Shown: positions 24,932 through 34,282 of the stretch, piece by piece
Numbering within the stretch: the stretch's first letter is position 1
Layout: each line of letters opens with the position of its first letter
NCBI RefSeq assembly: GCF_030549615.1
Contig: NZ_CP130832.1
Location: 1,054,001 to 1,118,000 of the forward strand
DNA from: Stenotrophomonas sp. 610A2
GTDB taxonomy: Bacteria > Pseudomonadota > Gammaproteobacteria > Xanthomonadales > Xanthomonadaceae
Reading direction: 5' to 3'
Length of the DNA: 64,000 nt
The notes under the pieces: model-generated
The model's database searches: none
Seen by the model: the letters and a program-made list of their open reading frames with translations, nothing else
What the model was told of the DNA's origin: nothing
Made by a program: the position numbers and the translations under genes

Positions 24932-25576
24932 TCACCCCGGCATCCGGTAATGCCCAATGATCGTGTGCCGGAACAATAGATCCTGCTCCTGCGTGCCTTG
25001 CGCGATGTTGTGCAGCACCAGCGGGGTGCCGTCGTCCAGGCGTTGATCGGAAACGATGCCTACATGCAGCAGGCCGTTGCCATTGAGCTTCCACGCCACA
25101 ATGTCGCCGGCGGCGTAGTCATCGGCGACGGTACTTATCGGTAACTCCCAGCCTTGCCGCTGGAACCAGCGCATCTGGTTGGGCACGCGGCGGTGGTCGA
25201 TGTTCCGGTCCGGTCGCGACAATCCCCATAGCTGCGGATAGGCGGTGAAGTTCCCGCGCATGTCGTCGTTGATGCGCTGCTGCAGGTCAATACCTTGCGT
25301 GCGCAGTGCGCGGATCACCACGTCGGTGCAGACGCCACGATCAAGCGGCGGATCGCCGTTGGGATAGGTCAGTGAGAAGTAGGCCGGGTCGTAGCGGGTG
25401 GTTACCCCGATCTGTGCCCGTGCGGCCGCAACCAGTGGAGGTGATACGACCTGCGGCGCGGGCTCGCTGGCTGCTTGCGGCGGTGGTGGGTTTGTTTCCG
25501 TGCCGTCGGGCTGCGGACGGCAGCCTGCAAGCAATGCAATGACCATCAGCATCAGTGCCGATGGCCAGGGCCTCAT
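24932..25576 (-). CDS. DUF1287 family lipoprotein
   Basis: 214 residues. Lipobox LLAGC with Cys19, a Pro/Ala-rich linker, then the DUF1287 domain (about 60-214). Domain signs: RAQIGVTTRYDPAY, YPNGDPPLDRGVCTDVVIRALR (in parts), INDDMRGNFTAYP, RNIDHRRVPNQMRWF, GDIVAWKLNGNGLLHVGIVSD and the closing HNIAQGTQEQD. The CTD and H residues suggest a NlpC/P60-like cysteine amidase fold, which is an inference. The start overlaps the apaH stop by 4 bp, so it is the last gene of the lptD-apaH operon. Confidence 0.85.
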   Translation of the reverse strand: MRPWPSALMLMVIALLAGCRPQPDGTETNPPPPQAASEPAPQVVSPPLVAAARAQIGVTTRYDPAYFSLTYPNGDPPLDRGVCTDVVIRALRTQGIDLQQRINDDMRGNFTAYPQLWGLSRPDRNIDHRRVPNQMRWFQRQGWELPISTVADDYAAGDIVAWKLNGNGLLHVGIVSDQRLDDGTPLVLHNIAQGTQEQDLLFRHTIIGHYRMPG

Positions 25577-26622
25577 GCAGCCGGTCCGTTGTTGTCCGGC
25601 GTGGGCGTGCTGTTGTTGCCGTTGTTGCTGCCATTGCCGTTGCGCCCACGCGGACGATGGCGGCGCGGGCGTCGGCGTTGTTCGCCGCTGCGCTCGCTGC
25701 GCGGCGCTTCGCCGCGGGGTTCGGCTTTGGCCTCGGCCTTTGCTTCTGGCTTGGCCTCGGCGCGCGGCTTGCGCGGCGGGTGCTGGCCCGGCACCGGTGC
25801 GGGTACGTCGCGGCCCGGGACCTGCACGACGCGCAGGTCTTCGCTGTCCAGCTGCAGCGCAGTGAGCTTGCCGCCCCAGACCGCGCCGGTATCGATGACA
25901 TGCACGCCCTGGGTGATGGTCAGGCCCAGCGCCGACCAATGGCCGCAGACCATCTTCAACTCACGCTCGGCCCGCCCAGGCACTTCAAACCAGGGATACA
26001 TGCCCTGCGGCTGCGTGCCCGGGGTGCCCTTGTCTTCCATGCCGATACGCCCGCTGGGCGTGCAGTAACGCATGCGGGTGAAGATATTGATGATGGCGCG
26101 CGAACGGTCGTAGCCACTCAGGCCGGGCGACCATGCCGGCTTGTCGCCGTACATGTTACGGAACAGCTTGCGATAGCCATTGCCATGCAACTGCTGCTCG
26201 ACTTCGCGGGCGTGCTTCTCGGCCAATGCAACCGTCCACTTCGGCGCCAGCCCGGCATGGAACATCATCCAGCCCAGCTCGCGGTCGACGTGTACCAGCT
26301 TCTGCATGCGCAGCCATTCCAGCAGCACGTCGCGGTCCTCGGCCAGCACGATGCGCTGCAGGTCCGGGTTGACCTTGCGCTGCTCCTCTTCGCTGCGGGC
26401 GCCAATGGCCAGCAGGGAAAGGTCATGATTACCAAGCACGGTGACGCTGTGTTCGCGCAGCGAATGTACCAGCCGCAGCGTCTCCAGCGACTGACCGCCG
26501 CGGTTGACCAGATCGCCGGCGAACCACAGCTTGTCACTGGCAGGATCGAAGTTGATCTTCTCCAGCAGTCGCTGGGTGACGTCGTAGCAGCCCTGCAGGT
26601 CGCCGATTGCCCAGGTCGCCAT
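25573..26622 (-). CDS. apaH: Symmetrical bis(5'-nucleosyl)-tetraphosphatase ApaH with a basic C-terminal tail
   Basis: 349 residues against about 280 in E. coli. Hydrolyses Ap4A to two ADP and removes Np4 caps from RNA. Metallophosphatase motifs: GDLQGC (residues 7-12), GDLVNRG (near 36-42), GNHDLSLLA (near 64-72), and FHAG. The catalytic domain ends near residue 270. The last 75-80 residues are a low-complexity tail rich in Pro, Ala, Lys and Glu, then Arg (RRRPRRHRPRGR), then Asn/Gly. That tail could bind nucleic acid. Coupled to apaG upstream. Confidence 0.94.
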   Translation of the reverse strand: MATWAIGDLQGCYDVTQRLLEKINFDPASDKLWFAGDLVNRGGQSLETLRLVHSLREHSVTVLGNHDLSLLAIGARSEEEQRKVNPDLQRIVLAEDRDVLLEWLRMQKLVHVDRELGWMMFHAGLAPKWTVALAEKHAREVEQQLHGNGYRKLFRNMYGDKPAWSPGLSGYDRSRAIINIFTRMRYCTPSGRIGMEDKGTPGTQPQGMYPWFEVPGRAERELKMVCGHWSALGLTITQGVHVIDTGAVWGGKLTALQLDSEDLRVVQVPGRDVPAPVPGQHPPRKPRAEAKPEAKAEAKAEPRGEAPRSERSGEQRRRPRRHRPRGRNGNGSNNGNNSTPTPDNNGPAA

Positions 26623-27005
26623 CAGTGCAGCGTCCTGGGGATGGCCAGCACGAACGGTGCGATGGTGGCGGCAAATTCGGTGCCGTCGTCGGCCAGCATG
26701 TCGTAGTGACCCTGCATGGTGCCGCGCTCGGTGCCGAGCATCACCCCGGAGGTGTAGCGGAACTCTTCGCCGGGGCGCAGCCGCGGCTGTTCACCGACCA
26801 CGCCCTCGCCGTCGACATGCTCAACCCGGCCTTCGCCGTCGGTGATGCGCCAATGGCGGCTGATCAGCCGCGCCGGCATGGTGCCGCGGTTGTGGATGCG
26901 GATCGTGTAGGCGAACGCAAAGCGCCCGTCTTCAGGGGCCGACTGGTCGTCGATGAAACGAGGCGAGACCTCGATCTCGATCGCGTAGTGGCGGGTGTCT
27001 TCCAT
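26622..27005 (-). CDS. apaG: Co2+/Mg2+ efflux protein ApaG family
   Basis: 127 residues, a single fibronectin-III-like ApaG domain. Signature positions: [47 protein letters not shown] and [18 protein letters not shown] (each quoted in part), all close to E. coli ApaG. The start at 27005 is the family start; the open frame beyond it is not coding. It sits between rsmA and apaH, sharing one base with the apaH start, as in other gammaproteobacteria. The biochemical role of ApaG remains poorly defined. Confidence 0.94.
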   Translation of the reverse strand: MEDTRHYAIEIEVSPRFIDDQSAPEDGRFAFAYTIRIHNRGTMPARLISRHWRITDGEGRVEHVDGEGVVGEQPRLRPGEEFRYTSGVMLGTERGTMQGHYDMLADDGTEFAATIAPFVLAIPRTLH

Positions 27006-27054
27006 GGGGAGAGTGTAAGCAAAAGCAGGTGATCGGTTTGCGTGTATGCCGCGC

Positions 27055-27861
27055 TTATTCCTGCGGCAGGTTGGCAAGCCTGATGAAATCGGCAACTTCC
27101 AGCTGTTCAGCGCGTGCATCGCTGCGCACACCGGCGGCTTCGAACTGGGCCTGATCGATGACGCCGTTGAGGGCGTTGCGCAGGGTCTTGCGGCGTTGGC
27201 CGAAGGCGGCGCGGACCACGTCGGCAAAGCGTTTGCGGTCGTTGATGCCAACCGTGGCCGGATCACGCGGAATCAGCCGGACCACGGCCGAATCCACCTT
27301 CGGCGGCGGCCGGAACGCGCCCGGCGGCACCACGAACAGTGCCTTTACCTCGCAGAACGCCTGCAGCATCACGCTCAGGCGGCCGTAAACCTTGCTGCCG
27401 GGGCCGGCGGCCATGCGGTCGACCACTTCCTTCTGCAGCATGAAGGTCATGTCCGAGATCGCGGCGGCATGGTCCAGTGCATGGAACAGGATCGGCGAGG
27501 AGATGTTGTAGGGCAGGTTGCCGACCAGACGGATGGTGGAGCCTGCGGCGAGCTCGGTGAAGTTCACCCGCAGCACGTCGCTGTGGACGATGGTCAGCTC
27601 GCCCAGCGGCGCGGCAGCCTCGGTCAGCGGCACGATCAGGTCGCGGTCGAACTCGATGACGGTCAGCCTGGGATGACGGCGCAGCAGCGGGAAGGTGATG
27701 GCGCCCTGGCCCGGGCCGATCTCGACCAGGCGGTCGTCGCCCTTCGGGTCGACTGCCAGGACGATCTTCTCGACGTAGTACTTGTCCGCCAGGAAGTGCT
27801 GGCCCAGCTGTTTCTTGGCCGGGGCAGTAAAGCCCGTGCGCGGGGAATGATCAGAATTCAT
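27055..27861 (-). CDS. rsmA: 16S rRNA dimethyladenosine transferase (KsgA)
   Basis: 268 residues. Dimethylates two adjacent adenosines near the 3' end of 16S rRNA; loss gives kasugamycin resistance. Motifs: KKQLGQHFL (16-24), SAM-binding VEIGPGQG (46-53), the acidic EFDRDL, and catalytic motif [13 protein letters not shown] (115-125). ATG overlaps the pdxA stop by 4 bp. Confidence 0.97.
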   Translation of the reverse strand: MNSDHSPRTGFTAPAKKQLGQHFLADKYYVEKIVLAVDPKGDDRLVEIGPGQGAITFPLLRRHPRLTVIEFDRDLIVPLTEAAAPLGELTIVHSDVLRVNFTELAAGSTIRLVGNLPYNISSPILFHALDHAAAISDMTFMLQKEVVDRMAAGPGSKVYGRLSVMLQAFCEVKALFVVPPGAFRPPPKVDSAVVRLIPRDPATVGINDRKRFADVVRAAFGQRRKTLRNALNGVIDQAQFEAAGVRSDARAEQLEVADFIRLANLPQE

Positions 27862-28838
27862 AGGCTGATTTTACGTTGTGCAGCCAGCTGCGCGCACAGC
27901 GCCGTCGCCGCATACAGGCTGGAAGGGTCGGCCACGCCCTTGCCGGCGAGGTCCAGGGCGGTGCCGTGGTCCACCGCGACGCGCGGGTAGGGCAGGCCCA
28001 GGGTGATGTTGGTGGCCTGCTCGAAGCCGCTGTACTTGAGCACCGGCAGGCCCTGGTCGTGGTACATCGCCAGCACCGCGTCGAAACCGGCCAGCTTTGC
28101 CGGCAGGAAGGCGGTGTCGGCGGGCAACGGGCCGATCAGGTTCAGGCCTTCGCCACGCATCTGCTCCAGCAGCGGGATGATCAGGTCCAGCTCTTCGCGG
28201 CCGAGATGGCCGTCTTCGCCGGCGTGCGGGTTGAGCCCGAGCACGGCAATGCGCGGCTTCGCCAGGCCGAAATCACGCCGCAAGGCCTTATCGGTGGTGC
28301 TGATGACCTTGCGCAGGCTGTCAGTGGTGATGGCATCGGCGACTTCGCGCAGCGGCAGGTGGGTGGTGGCCAGGGCCACACGCACGATGTCATTGGCGAG
28401 CATCATCACCACTTCGACGCCAGCCTGGTTGGCCAGTAACTCGGTGGTGCCGCTATAGGCGATGCCGCCCTGGTTGATCACCGCCTTGTGCACCGGCCCG
28501 GTGACCACGCCATCGAGGCTGCCGTCCAGACAGGCCTGGCCGGCGCCGAGCAGGGCATCGATCACCGCCCGCGCATTGCGCGGATCGGCATGGCCAAACC
28601 GGGAGGGGGCAGCGTTGCGGACTTCACGCAGGCGCAGGTCGCCGGGGCGGCTGGCATCAGCGTGCTCGGGCAGCAGTTGCAGCGGCAGGTTCAGCGCGCT
28701 GGCGGCGCCCTGCAAGGTATCCGGGTCCGCAAACGCCAACAGCCGGCAGTCACTGCGCGGCTGTTGGGCAAGACGTATGCAAAGTTCCGGGCCGATCCCG
28801 GAGGGCTCGCCCGGAACCAGAGCGAGCTGGGCAGTCAT
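27858..28838 (-). CDS. pdxA: 4-hydroxythreonine-4-phosphate dehydrogenase
   Basis: 326 residues. NAD-dependent oxidation step of pyridoxal phosphate synthesis. Family motifs: PGEPSGIGPEL near the start, VTGPVHKAVINQGG and TEFLA-type TELLANQAG, the metal-binding His in LATTHLPL, LNPHAGEDGHLGREE, and MYHDQGLPVLK with a second metal His. Located between surA (3-bp gap) and rsmA (4-bp overlap), the canonical order. Confidence 0.96.
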   Translation of the reverse strand: MTAQLALVPGEPSGIGPELCIRLAQQPRSDCRLLAFADPDTLQGAASALNLPLQLLPEHADASRPGDLRLREVRNAAPSRFGHADPRNARAVIDALLGAGQACLDGSLDGVVTGPVHKAVINQGGIAYSGTTELLANQAGVEVVMMLANDIVRVALATTHLPLREVADAITTDSLRKVISTTDKALRRDFGLAKPRIAVLGLNPHAGEDGHLGREELDLIIPLLEQMRGEGLNLIGPLPADTAFLPAKLAGFDAVLAMYHDQGLPVLKYSGFEQATNITLGLPYPRVAVDHGTALDLAGKGVADPSSLYAATALCAQLAAQRKISL

Positions 28839-28841
28839 GGA

Positions 28842-30203
28842 TCAGGGCTTGGCCGGTTCTGCCGGGGTGGTTGCCGTGTCGGCATTGCCCTCGGCGCGGT
28901 CACCGCTGCGGAAGCTGACGTAGGCTTCACCACGCAGTTCCTGCAGGAAGCGGTTGTACTCGTCGTCCAGCTTGCGACGGCCGATCTGTTCACGGATCTG
29001 CGCACGCTTGTTGTTGTCGCCGACGTCGGTCTGACGCGAGGCAACGCGCTGCACGATGTGCCAGCCGGCATCGGTACGGAACGGGGTGCCGACGCCATTG
29101 TCGCTCAGGCTTTCAACCTGCTTGCCGAAGTCCGGGCCGAAGGCATCGGCCGGGAACCAGCCCAGGTCGCCGCCCTGGCCACGGCTGTTGGTGTCGTCGG
29201 AGGACTCCTTGGCCACGGCCTGGAAGTCGGCACCGCCGACGATGCGCGCACGCAGGGTTTCGATCTTGGCCTTGGCAGCCGCTTCGTCGACCTGGTCGGT
29301 GACGCGGATCAGGATGTGGCGGGCGTGGTACTCGGTAACCTTCTGGCCGCCGTCGGCAGCGCTGCCGGCATCACGGGTTTCCACCAGCTTGAGCAGCTGG
29401 AAGCCGCTCGGGCCGCGGATCGGGCCAAGCACGTCGCCGGCCTTCATGGTCTTGATCTGGTTGGCGAACGCGTTGGGGATTTCATCCGCACTACGCCAGC
29501 CCAGGTCGCCGCCTTCCAGCGCGTTGGGGCTGTCCGAATAACGCACGGCGGCGGCGGAGAAGTCCAGCTCGCCCTTGTCCAGCAGGTTCTTGACGCCGTC
29601 GACCTTGCTCTGGCCGGTGGCGATCTGCTCGGCAGTCGCGCCCTCGGGCAGGGCGATCAGGATGTGCGCCAGATGGAACTGGGCACCGCCGGCGTTCTGC
29701 TGTGCCAGTGCGGCATCCACTTCACCTTCGCTGACGCTGATACGGCTCTGCGCGAAACTCTGGCGCAGGCGCTGGGTGATGATTTCCTCGCGCACCGAAT
29801 TGCTGAAATCGGAGAAACCAATACCGTCCTGGGCCAGGCGCTGGCGCAGGCCATCGACCGTGGTGCCATTCTGCTGGGCAATGCTGCCGATGGCGTGGTT
29901 CAGTTCTTCGTCGCTGACGCGGATGCCGCTGCCTTCGGCGCGCGCCACCTGCAGCTTGACCAGTACCAGGCGCTCCAGCACCTGCCGTTCCAGCACGGCT
30001 TCAGGCGGCAGCTGGGCTTCGCGGCCAGCGTACTGGCCCTTGATGTTGGCGACCGCACGCTGCAGTTCGCTCTGCAGGATCACGCCTTCGTCGACGACGG
30101 CGGCGATGCGATCCAGCGGTTGCGTCTGCTGTGCAACAGCCGGGGCGGCAACGCCGGAGAACGCCAGCAAGGTGGCGAGGACTGCAGGAAGGGTCTTGGT
30201 CAT
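28842..30203 (-). CDS. surA: Periplasmic chaperone and peptidyl-prolyl isomerase SurA
   Basis: 453 residues. Signal peptide about 1-24 (ends PAVAQ), an N-terminal chaperone region (LDRIAAVVDEGVILQSEL at about 29-46), and two parvulin domains (about 175-275 and 285-390; cores FHLAHILIALPEG and YHARHILIRVTDQ). A C-terminal helix follows. It escorts outer-membrane proteins, including LptD made from the gene just upstream. Coupled to lptD by ATGA. Confidence 0.96.
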   Translation of the reverse strand: MTKTLPAVLATLLAFSGVAAPAVAQQTQPLDRIAAVVDEGVILQSELQRAVANIKGQYAGREAQLPPEAVLERQVLERLVLVKLQVARAEGSGIRVSDEELNHAIGSIAQQNGTTVDGLRQRLAQDGIGFSDFSNSVREEIITQRLRQSFAQSRISVSEGEVDAALAQQNAGGAQFHLAHILIALPEGATAEQIATGQSKVDGVKNLLDKGELDFSAAAVRYSDSPNALEGGDLGWRSADEIPNAFANQIKTMKAGDVLGPIRGPSGFQLLKLVETRDAGSAADGGQKVTEYHARHILIRVTDQVDEAAAKAKIETLRARIVGGADFQAVAKESSDDTNSRGQGGDLGWFPADAFGPDFGKQVESLSDNGVGTPFRTDAGWHIVQRVASRQTDVGDNNKRAQIREQIGRRKLDDEYNRFLQELRGEAYVSFRSGDRAEGNADTATTPAEPAKP

Positions 30204-32728
30204 GGAATCTGGTTGGGATCGTAGTCGTCGTCGTTCGCCTCGATGTTGCTTGGCGGAACGAGGTAGAGGTCGTCTCGGTTGTAGCCGAGAATAGCACGGC
30301 GCAAGGTGCGGTCCGTGTTCTGTCCAACCGAGCTCAGGCCCTTGAGCACGAACTCGATCTGGAACGAATTATTGAGGTCACCTTCGCGGTTGCGGACGTA
30401 ACGGCGGGCCAGCGCACGCACTGCCAGGCAGCAGCTGTCCCACTGCACGCCGCCGATGATTTCCAGCGGCTTGCTGTCCAGCATCGAGTAGTAATAGCGG
30501 CCGACGATGCTCCAGCGCGGGTTGATCGGGTACAGGAAGGAGAAGTCCGCCTGCTTGAGCTGTTCCTGGCCGGTGGTCGGGTTGCCGCGGTAGCGGTAGC
30601 TCAGGTTGATCACGCCGTCGTCGGGCAGCAGGTAGCGCGCACGCACGCTGGCCAGGTCTTCCTTGCGGAACTTGGGATTCCACTGGTAGGTGCTGCCCAG
30701 GGTCCAGCGGTCGGTCAGCGCCCAGTTGACGTCGGCCACCCAGGCGGACTTGCTTTCGCTCACTACCGGGTCGCCGGGGTTGACGGTGACCTGGGAGTCT
30801 TCGAAATAGGTGATCTGGCCAATACTGGCCGACAGCTTCTCGCGGCCGTCTTCCTGGCGGATCAGGCGCGTGGTCAGTGCGGTGGTCAGCTGGTTGGCAT
30901 CGTTCTGGCGGTCGGCGCCGGTGAAGCGGGAGTCGCGGAACAGCTGGCCCCAGCTGAAGGTGAAGGCACGGGTGTCGAACAGTGGCAGGTCCGACTGGTC
31001 ACGGTAGGGCGTGTTCAGGTAGAACAGCCGCGGCTCCAGCGTATTCAGGTAGGACTTGCCGCCCAGCGTGGTCTCGCGGTCGAAGAACAGCCCCATGTCG
31101 AGGCTGGCGATCGGCATGCTGCGGCTGGGCGAAGTATTGCCGCGCAGCTGCGCAGGGGGGGCGGTGGCCGGGTCGATGCCGGCGGCGCGCAGCTGCTGGG
31201 CACGGATGTCGTCGGCGAGGCCGCGTTCCAGGTCGTAGGCGGTGTAACGCCAGGCCAGGGTCGGGGTGATGTACCAGGCAGCGCCGCCCAGCGGCATCGA
31301 GACATAGGGCTTGATGTCGAGGCGGGAGCCGCCGTACACGCGGGTGACATCGCCGGTGCGGATGTATTCGCCATCGGCATCGAGCGTCTTGTGGCGGATG
31401 TCATCGTGGGTGAAACGCACGGCTTCGGCATAGATGCCGGCTTCGAACCAGTGGCCGAAGGATTCCTCCCAGGTGCCAAACAGGCGCGGCTGGCGGCTGT
31501 AGGGCAGGGACTGCTCGGTCAGCGTGTAGTCGGTCAGCTGCCACTCGTCGGCCATGATGCCGGCGGTCCAGGTGCGGCCGGTGCCATACAGGCCAGCAGC
31601 GCTCTGCATGTTGGAGGCGGTGATGCCGTTCAGGCGATTGGCGAAGTCCTCGACATAGCGCTCGTCGCTGACCCAGGCCAGGTTGGCGCGCGCCTGCCAG
31701 TTCTTGTCGACGTTGTGGTAGCCGTTGAACGACAACGCGCCACGATCGCGATCGCGCAGTGAGTCGTTCGGCATGTACGAGGTATCGAGCTGGCCACGGC
31801 CGCCGGAGTACAGGTAGCGGAACTCGTTCTCCAGCAGCAGACCACGCTTGCTCATGTAGCGCGGGGTCAGGGTGTCGTCGTAGTTCGGCGCCAGGTTGAA
31901 GTAGATCGGCTGCGCGTAGTCGAAACCGTTGCGCCCGGACATGCTCAGCTTCGGGTAGAGCAGGCCGGTCATGCGGCGGTCGTCGATCGGGAACTTGAAG
32001 TAGGGCATGTACAGCACGGGCAGCTTGCCCACGCGCAGCACGGCGTTGCGGGCCGTGCCGAAGCCTTCTTCGTTGTCGACGTCGATCTGCGGCGCCACCA
32101 ACTTCCACACCGGTTGCGAGGGATCGCAGGTGGTGTAGCTGGAATGGTGCATCTGCCCGGTCGAGCCCTGCAGGTCGACCGAATCCGCCGAGCCGTTGCC
32201 GCGGCGGGAAACCAGCTGGTAACGGATGTCGCTGATCTTGTGCGAATCCGTTTCCTGATTGCCTTCCGCGCGCTCGGCCACCATGCGGATCGACGAATCC
32301 GAGTAACGGACATTGCCCTCGGCGATGTAATTGCCGGACTCGGTGTCCATGCGCAACGTATCGGCGCCCATGAACTGGTCGCCACGCTTGAGCAGCACAT
32401 TGCCCTGGTATTGCGGCATGGTGCTGGTGCCGGAGAGCTCGTTGCCTTCGATATCGGTGGGCAACTGCTCGCGGTTGGCGGCAGCGGCGGGGTCGACCGG
32501 CGGGGCCTCGTCGAACGCAGGCAAGGTGTCGGTGGCCGGGCATAGGCCCCAGTTCACCGGCTTCTCGTCGGCCCAGGCGGGCAGGCAGATGGCAATGCCC
32601 AAGGGCAGGGGAAGCAGGCGGAGAGCTCGGCGCACGCGGTTCGCATTCGGGGGAAAACGGCCGCTAGCTTGCCGCATCGCCTGCATGGGGGCAATGAAGG
32701 GCTGCCCGATGGGCCGGGCGGGGTTCAT
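30200..32728 (-). CDS. lptD: LPS-assembly protein LptD
   Basis: 842 residues. Outer-membrane barrel that, with LptE, inserts LPS in the outer leaflet. Long signal region (cleavage near AWA, residue 53), periplasmic beta-taco (about 85-260: VLLKRGDQFMGADTLRMDTE, GNYIAEGNVRY) and a C-terminal barrel. Four conserved cysteines are visible at 63, 201, 766 and 767, the arrangement that makes the two interdomain disulfides in E. coli. The annotated start gives a long n-region; Met18 is an equally good start. Confidence 0.95.
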   Translation of the reverse strand: MNPARPIGQPFIAPMQAMRQASGRFPPNANRVRRALRLLPLPLGIAICLPAWADEKPVNWGLCPATDTLPAFDEAPPVDPAAAANREQLPTDIEGNELSGTSTMPQYQGNVLLKRGDQFMGADTLRMDTESGNYIAEGNVRYSDSSIRMVAERAEGNQETDSHKISDIRYQLVSRRGNGSADSVDLQGSTGQMHHSSYTTCDPSQPVWKLVAPQIDVDNEEGFGTARNAVLRVGKLPVLYMPYFKFPIDDRRMTGLLYPKLSMSGRNGFDYAQPIYFNLAPNYDDTLTPRYMSKRGLLLENEFRYLYSGGRGQLDTSYMPNDSLRDRDRGALSFNGYHNVDKNWQARANLAWVSDERYVEDFANRLNGITASNMQSAAGLYGTGRTWTAGIMADEWQLTDYTLTEQSLPYSRQPRLFGTWEESFGHWFEAGIYAEAVRFTHDDIRHKTLDADGEYIRTGDVTRVYGGSRLDIKPYVSMPLGGAAWYITPTLAWRYTAYDLERGLADDIRAQQLRAAGIDPATAPPAQLRGNTSPSRSMPIASLDMGLFFDRETTLGGKSYLNTLEPRLFYLNTPYRDQSDLPLFDTRAFTFSWGQLFRDSRFTGADRQNDANQLTTALTTRLIRQEDGREKLSASIGQITYFEDSQVTVNPGDPVVSESKSAWVADVNWALTDRWTLGSTYQWNPKFRKEDLASVRARYLLPDDGVINLSYRYRGNPTTGQEQLKQADFSFLYPINPRWSIVGRYYYSMLDSKPLEIIGGVQWDSCCLAVRALARRYVRNREGDLNNSFQIEFVLKGLSSVGQNTDRTLRRAILGYNRDDLYLVPPSNIEANDDDYDPNQIP

Positions 32729-32731
32729 CCA

Positions 32732-33655
32732 TCAACGGGTTGCGAGCAGTTCCTGGACGTGCGCCACGCTGCATTCGCGCAGCGCCTGCAGGTCGTAGCC
32801 GCCTTCCAGCATGGACACCACGCGGCCGCTGCCATGGCGGGCGGCGAGCGTGACCAGCTCGGCGGTCAGCCAGCCGAAATCCTCGGTCTCGACCATCAGG
32901 TCGGCCTGCGGGTCGCGCATATGCGCATCGAAACCGGCCGAGATGAACAGTAATTGAGGTTGGAACGCCTCGATCTGCGGCAGCATCTCGTCGGCCCAGG
33001 TATTGCGGAAGCGGAAGCCGCCACTGCCCGGCGGCAGCAGGATGTTGCAGATATTGCCCACCCCGCGTTCGCGCATGTTGCCCGAGAACGGGAACAGGCC
33101 GGACTGGTGGGTGCTGTAGTAGGCGACCTTCGGGTCGGTCTCGAAGATGGCCTGGGTGCCATTGCCGTGGTGCACGTCGAAATCGACGATGGCGATCCGT
33201 TCCAGGCCGTACTTGTCGCGGGCATAGGCGGCAGCCACGGCGATGTTGTTGAACAGGCAGAAGCCCATCGCGGTATCGGCGGTGGCGTGGTGGCCGGGTG
33301 GGCGTACCGCGCAGAACACGTGCTTGTTGTCCTCGCCGAGCATCACCGCGTCCACCGCAGCGACGCCGGCACCGGCCGCGTGCAGAGCCGCGCTGGCCGA
33401 ACCGGGCGAGCTGAAGGTGTCCAGGTCGATGCGCCGCAGCGGCGCGGTCTGCACCTGCAGGACCGAGTCGATCAACTCGCGGGTGTGCACACGGGCCAGT
33501 TCGCCGAGCTTGGCAGGCGGCGCATTGCGCCACTCCAGCTGGTCCGGGAATTCGGCCCGTAGGGCGGAAATAACGGCGTGTAGACGCTCCGGCGACTCAG
33601 GGTGGTCGATGCCGGGGTCGTGTTCAAGGCAGGCAGGGTGGGTGAATACCAGCAT
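32732..33655 (-). CDS. Histone deacetylase family protein (acetoin-utilisation type)
   Basis: 307 residues from ATG 33655. Zn-dependent deacetylase fold: RPPGHHA (118-124) with the paired catalytic His, GFCLFNN (131-137), DFDVHHGNG (158-166) with zinc ligands, later GFDAHMRDP, and EGGYDLQAL near the C-terminus. Bacterial members remove acetyl groups from small molecules or proteins; the substrate here is unknown. It begins after the lptD operon on the same strand, 3 bp upstream of lptD's start, and may share its promoter. Confidence 0.92.
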   Translation of the reverse strand: MLVFTHPACLEHDPGIDHPESPERLHAVISALRAEFPDQLEWRNAPPAKLGELARVHTRELIDSVLQVQTAPLRRIDLDTFSSPGSASAALHAAGAGVAAVDAVMLGEDNKHVFCAVRPPGHHATADTAMGFCLFNNIAVAAAYARDKYGLERIAIVDFDVHHGNGTQAIFETDPKVAYYSTHQSGLFPFSGNMRERGVGNICNILLPPGSGGFRFRNTWADEMLPQIEAFQPQLLFISAGFDAHMRDPQADLMVETEDFGWLTAELVTLAARHGSGRVVSMLEGGYDLQALRECSVAHVQELLATR

Positions 33656-33713
33656 GGCCGCACTGTAACCGTCGACGCCGCGCGTTGCGCGGCGTTGTAT
33701 GGGGGGAGGAGGA

Positions 33714-34268
33714 TCAGCCGCGACGACGTTCGTGGTTCCACAGCACTTCACCCTGGCCATCGGCCCTGGCAAGCACGCGGGACAGCACGAACAACAGGTC
33801 GGACAGGCGGTTCAGGTAGCGCACCGCTTCGCCACGGATATCCTCGACGCGAGCCAGCGCAACGGTTTCGCGCTCGGCACGACGGACGATGGTGCGCGCC
33901 AGGTGGCAACGCGCCGCGCCTTCGCCGCCGGCTGGCAGGATGAAGTCCTTCAGCGGCGGCAGGTCGTCGTTGTAGCGGTCCAGGTGCTGTTCCAGCGCGT
34001 CGATGTCGGCGGCGTGGATGGCGGCATGGCCGGGGATGCACAGCTCGCCACCCAGGTCGAACATCTGGTGCTGGATGGTGGTGAGCAGGTTGCGGATGTC
34101 GTCGGGCAGGCTCACCGCCAGCAGCACGCCAATGGCCGAATTGGCCTCATCGACGGTGCCGTAAGCGTTGACCCGCAGCGAATCCTTGCCGGTACGGCTG
34201 CCATCACCCAGGCCGGTGCTGCCATCGTCACCGGTGCGGGTGTAGATCTTGGAAAGACGGTTACCCAT
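33714..34268 (-). CDS. Cob(I)yrinic acid a,c-diamide adenosyltransferase, PduO type
   Basis: 184 residues. Transfers adenosyl from ATP to cob(I)alamin, making coenzyme B12. Family motifs: KIYTRTGDDGSTGLGDGSR near the start (ATP loop), RVNAYGTVDEANSAIG (about 32-47), and RRAERETVAL followed by YLNRLSDLLFVLSR near the C-terminus. Located 14 bp downstream of a DUF6580 membrane protein gene and probably co-transcribed. No other cobalamin genes are in the window. Confidence 0.94.
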   Translation of the reverse strand: MGNRLSKIYTRTGDDGSTGLGDGSRTGKDSLRVNAYGTVDEANSAIGVLLAVSLPDDIRNLLTTIQHQMFDLGGELCIPGHAAIHAADIDALEQHLDRYNDDLPPLKDFILPAGGEGAARCHLARTIVRRAERETVALARVEDIRGEAVRYLNRLSDLLFVLSRVLARADGQGEVLWNHERRRG

Positions 34269-34282
34269 TGCCCGGCGTGCCC

